A stretch of 64,000 bases of DNA from Watersipora subatra (lineage: Eukaryota; Bryozoa; Gymnolaemata; Cheilostomatida; Watersiporidae), in NCBI RefSeq assembly GCF_963576615.1, contig NC_088710.1, positions 23,183,114-23,247,113 of the forward strand, given 5' to 3'. Shown one piece after another: positions 61,101 to 64,000 of this stretch. Both the position numbers and the translations under genes were made by a program. Every line of letters starts with the position of its first letter. The stretch's first letter is position 1. Below the pieces are notes generated by a model. The model saw only the letters and a program-made list of their open reading frames with translations. It had not been told where the DNA came from and made no database searches.

Positions 61101-61891
61101 GTCGTATGCATGACCAGAATGTACCTTGTTCCAGATGCTACCTTCCTAGCAGATCTACAACTATTATGATACCTGCTAAAAGAACCTGTCCATTATCTTG
61201 GAATAAGGTGAAGTACCACATATCATCCGCTATAAGATTTTTTTGCATATAAGCTGATATTGGAAGAGACAAGTTCAAAACAACAACTTCGTCTTATAAG
61301 TTTGGTGGATTCATGTGTCCAATTACATGTAATCTGTAACATGTGCATTAGCAAAAAAGTTATTAATTTGCTAGTTTCATACACAAGTTAGAATAGCATC
61401 ATACGATATTTTTGGAGCAAGTTTTCTCAGATGCTCAGTTTGACACATGATGATTTAAGCTTGAATGACTTCATCAGCATGTTACCATGATAATAAGGAT
61501 GTTGTTTTATCAATTTTATCACAAAATAATAGATAACTCCCAATTGAATGATGAGATGCCGATGAGAAAAAAATAGATCAATATTTGCATTAGGATAAAT
61601 AATCAAATGTAATTTGGTAAGTAAATATAAAATTGTGAGTAATTATTAAATACAAAAACTGAGCTTTTTTTTGTTTAGGAGTACGAAGGATATCTGATGT
61701 CAGGGCACTACACACAAAAAAGAGCGTATAACTATGTCTGTATGGACAAAGAACCAGAAGCCTTAACTGGACTACATGCTAGTACAGATGGAGCGTTGTT
61801 CTACTTTGTTCAAGGAGACTGCGCCTACCTTGGATTTTGTCCACCTTACATCCATCAAGCAGAACTAGCTTGTGTTGTTTGTTCTAAATAG
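58198..61891 (+). CDS. membrane-anchored short-chain collagen (C4/spongin type), seven coding exons
   Basis: Exons 58198-58380, 58898-58997, 59947-60114, 60226-60360, 60572-60745, 60948-61207 and 61679-61891 join in phase to 410 codons plus stop. Residues 15-33 are a hydrophobic type II membrane segment after a basic N-terminus; coiled-coil sequence follows. Residues 102-116 are five Gly-X-Y triplets (GPPGRDGRDGRDGRD), then Cys117, a second coiled-coil stretch, and from about 236 to the end the C4-type domain (YIRWGRKSC, YGAEYQ, CPPYIHQAELACVVCSK) rich in Cys. That domain is known from sponge short-chain collagens and related proteins of other invertebrates. The acceptor of exon 5 could instead be at 60652. 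An in-frame ATG at 58177 is an alternative start. AATAAA at 62497 is a possible poly(A) signal. Confidence 0.88.
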
Positions 61892-63075
61892 CATACTTCT
61901 TGTTACTGAGTTCATGTGTTAACTAATATGGACAGTGCACCTTTATTAATTTAATATTTTCTTAACTTCTCTAGGTGATTATACAACTTGTTATGCAGAT
62001 TGAAGATATCAAGAACCTAGTGTGAGACCTCAAATATTACTTGCCAATTTAATGTTTCGCATTTAATTCAAGATATTTACCCATGATTCAAACAAAATAA
62101 TGAAATACTTAAAGTATAGTAATATTTACTGAAGGCATAATATAGCAATATAAAGAAGACTTTTGGATACATACAGCATTGAATCTTTGTTAAACTACAA
62201 TCTGACAGAATATTTTAGAAGTCGAATGCCTGTGAATCAACAATATGAAAATTGCTTTCTAAGTTTCCTGTACTACTAGTACATAACCTAATTTGATACC
62301 TTTCAAGAAAATATACTTCGTGTCAACATTCAATCTTCCGATGTCTTCAGCTTTTTACAGTTTTTACCCTTTTCGCTCGCTTTATCTAAGCTACAATATG
62401 TGATTCTTTGACACCCCAGAAATAGCTGCTCTGAAACTTACTCCAATGTACTCACATGATTTCTCTTGCAAATTAGCAGACTACTTCAATTTCTACAATA
62501 AATTTTAGATATAGAATTAAAAGAATATAATCAATGATGAAAAAAATAAAAACATCAAAGGACACACACTCTAAAAGTACATCAATAGGTGATGAGACGT
62601 TCTAATGTAAAAGTGGGTAATTGATGAACACCTAATGCTTCTGCACGGCAAAGCTTCTGTGTGAAAGCGTTGACGAAGTAGGTACATGCAACTTTTTTGT
62701 TTTCTGTGGTTACTTCCACCCTGTACATTTGGACTCAGAAGCAAGTAATGTCAAACCAATAAGATATGGTAGTGTGGATTGGAAAAGCAAATGGGATTTT
62801 GGAATGAAAATAGCCATATTTAATGACTGGCACAGTTTAAATGGAGATGCTACAGCAGTGTTAAGTTGCTTGTAGTTTGTATTAGTCATTGTAGATTATA
62901 AGATAGGTGAGAGTTTAGGATGGGTATGTGTATATGTTTTACTGACTAAACAACAACTGAACTCAAAACAGTAACGGCTATACAGGATAATGACAGGATA
63001 ATAGTTTATAGCTATACAAGACAATGACAGGATGATGTCTTTAGCTGCAGTATTGGTCCCACAAACATGTACATT
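61892..63075. other. 3' flank of the collagen gene, no further gene
   Basis: AT-rich. Contains the possible poly(A) signal at 62497-62502. No other feature supported. Confidence 0.5.
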
Positions 63076-63808
63076 ATATATATATATATATATAGATATT
63101 TTTTTTATGTATATATATATATATTGGGAAGTCAAATAGTTTACTTATCTTTCAGCTACTGTCAGTTTCCTGCTGGCGCATTCTTCAGGCTGTAAGCTTC
63201 AACTGGGCAAGATGGTGACTTTTCAAACATCCCTTTCTTTTACGTGATTGGTGGGTTTTGTCGCGCTCTGATTGACTTATTACTAAAATTGCAGAGAAGA
63301 TAACTCTTAGAATGAGGACAAGATGAGGCAATTTCTGTTCTTTTATTAAGTGTTGACATGTCAGGTTTTTTAATGATGTAATATTTTTCAGAAATACATA
63401 AATTGCACCTTTTCCTTAAGTTGCTGTAGGATTTGGCGTGTTTTAGTATAGTCCACTCAAGTTTGAAGTTAATGTCTCGGTCTTTTAGTGCCCATATGTG
63501 TTTGCTCAGTTCTGTAGCATTTCTTTTTGAGCTATTATTTATACTGCTTTTATGGTTGCGGTACCTAGTCTTAAAGTCTGTTTCACAAAGTCTGACGTAG
63601 GTCTCAGCAGTGTTGCTGTCTAGTCTTGTCACTTGAAGAATGCGCCAGCAGGAAACTGACAGTAGCTGAAAGATAAGTAAACTATTTGACTTCCCAATTT
63701 ATACTGCTCCATCCTATGTTGAGCACTCTGATTTTAGTTTCAAGTAGAATACATTTGAATATATATATATATATATTTTTTTTTTTTATGTATATATATA
63801 TATATATG
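63076..63808 (-). mobile_element. Penelope-like element fragment framed by inverted repeats and TA tracts
   Basis: A perfect 65-bp inverted repeat (63123-63187 and 63634-63698) encloses a minus-strand GIY-YIG endonuclease fragment. Outside it, both flanks carry the same composite of a TA tract, a T-rich spacer ending TTTTTATG, and another TA tract (63076-63125 and 63759-63808). Penelope-like elements often insert in TA-rich targets and carry inverted terminal pieces. The reverse transcriptase is absent, so the copy is truncated. Confidence 0.8.
63240..63632 (-). pseudogene. Penelope GIY-YIG endonuclease domain fragment
   Basis: A 130-residue minus-strand frame with the Penelope endonuclease signature: TDFKTRYRNHKSS, ELSKHIWALKDRDINF, RCNLCISEKYYII and LNKR. 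The YIG-type motif at the start reads YVRL, with Arg where Gly is normally found. The GIY half is not in the open frame. Most likely a dead 3' remnant. The frame ends close to the inner end of the right inverted repeat. Confidence 0.85.
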
Positions 63809-64000
63809 AGCAACCTTTATTGTGGTAATCCGTAGTCATATTTTTTTCAAAAATGTTTTCCACAAGGTACCACATGTAAAATGTAGTTAACATCGATTAC
63901 GACATGTGATCAATTTATAACATATTATTCTTTTAAACACTTAAACAAAACAATAAAGCACACATACAAGCAAGAAGGTACTGGCCACAAGATTGATTAA
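63809..64000. other. no supported gene
   Basis: AT-rich sequence to the end of the window. Confidence 0.5.

Noticed and set aside
63633-63700. Hammerhead ribozyme in the Penelope inverted repeat
   Set aside because: Looked for the CUGAUGA...GAAA core; only CTGACAGTAGCTGAAAG is present, which lacks the conserved core.

Overview
The window is AT-rich metazoan nuclear DNA. Genes have GT-AG introns, introns and intergenic DNA are crowded with minisatellites, and many mobile elements are present. Three animal gene models can be read: a BBS10-type ciliary chaperonin, a CBM14 (chitin-binding) membrane protein, and a membrane-anchored short-chain collagen of the C4 type. The gene content, and PIF/Harbinger, Penelope, hAT and Ty3/gypsy elements side by side, suggest an aquatic invertebrate, perhaps a lophotrochozoan. 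The taxon is inference and is not fixed by the sequence.

Left part (1-17.7 kb). A 28-bp minisatellite (430-1720) is followed by another 28-bp array (5.44-5.67 kb) and a very large, almost cytosine-free array of about 20-bp units (5.67-11.28 kb). That array is split by a 1.32-kb element with long terminal inverted repeats (TIRs) and TTAA duplications; a second copy lies at 14.05-15.42 kb. Minus-strand exon-like blocks with splice sites and compatible phases (15476-15535, 13101-13189, 2818-2945, 1901-1963) may belong to one unidentified gene whose introns hold the arrays.

Transposon block (17.7-36 kb). It holds a 1.08-kb hAT-like element with an exact 8-bp target-site duplication (TSD), a decayed non-LTR reverse transcriptase, and a 10.4-kb Ty3/gypsy retrotransposon on the minus strand (20401-30803). 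The gypsy copy has LTRs, a tRNA-Leu-type primer site, decayed gag-pol and a third zinc-finger ORF. Its integrase is interrupted by a 2.48-kb foldback element with an 8-bp TSD, whose left arm is itself interrupted by a 628-bp hAT-like MITE with its own 8-bp TSD. A TA-flanked element carrying HIRAN-like exon relics (32.5-34.3 kb) and a Tc1/mariner-type MITE (35.28-35.97 kb) follow.

Gene part (36-64 kb). BBS10 (plus strand, three exons, 36706-42694) has a 1.57-kb pyrimidine tract in its second intron. The CBM14 membrane protein is on the minus strand (45393-49257; its first exon was not found), with a GC-rich Harbinger-type MITE in one intron. The type II membrane short-chain collagen is on the plus strand (about 57.6-61.9 kb, seven coding exons, TATA/initiator promoter). 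A Penelope GIY-YIG fragment framed by perfect 65-bp inverted repeats lies at 63.1-63.7 kb. The genes are independent units and no operon-like organisation is seen.
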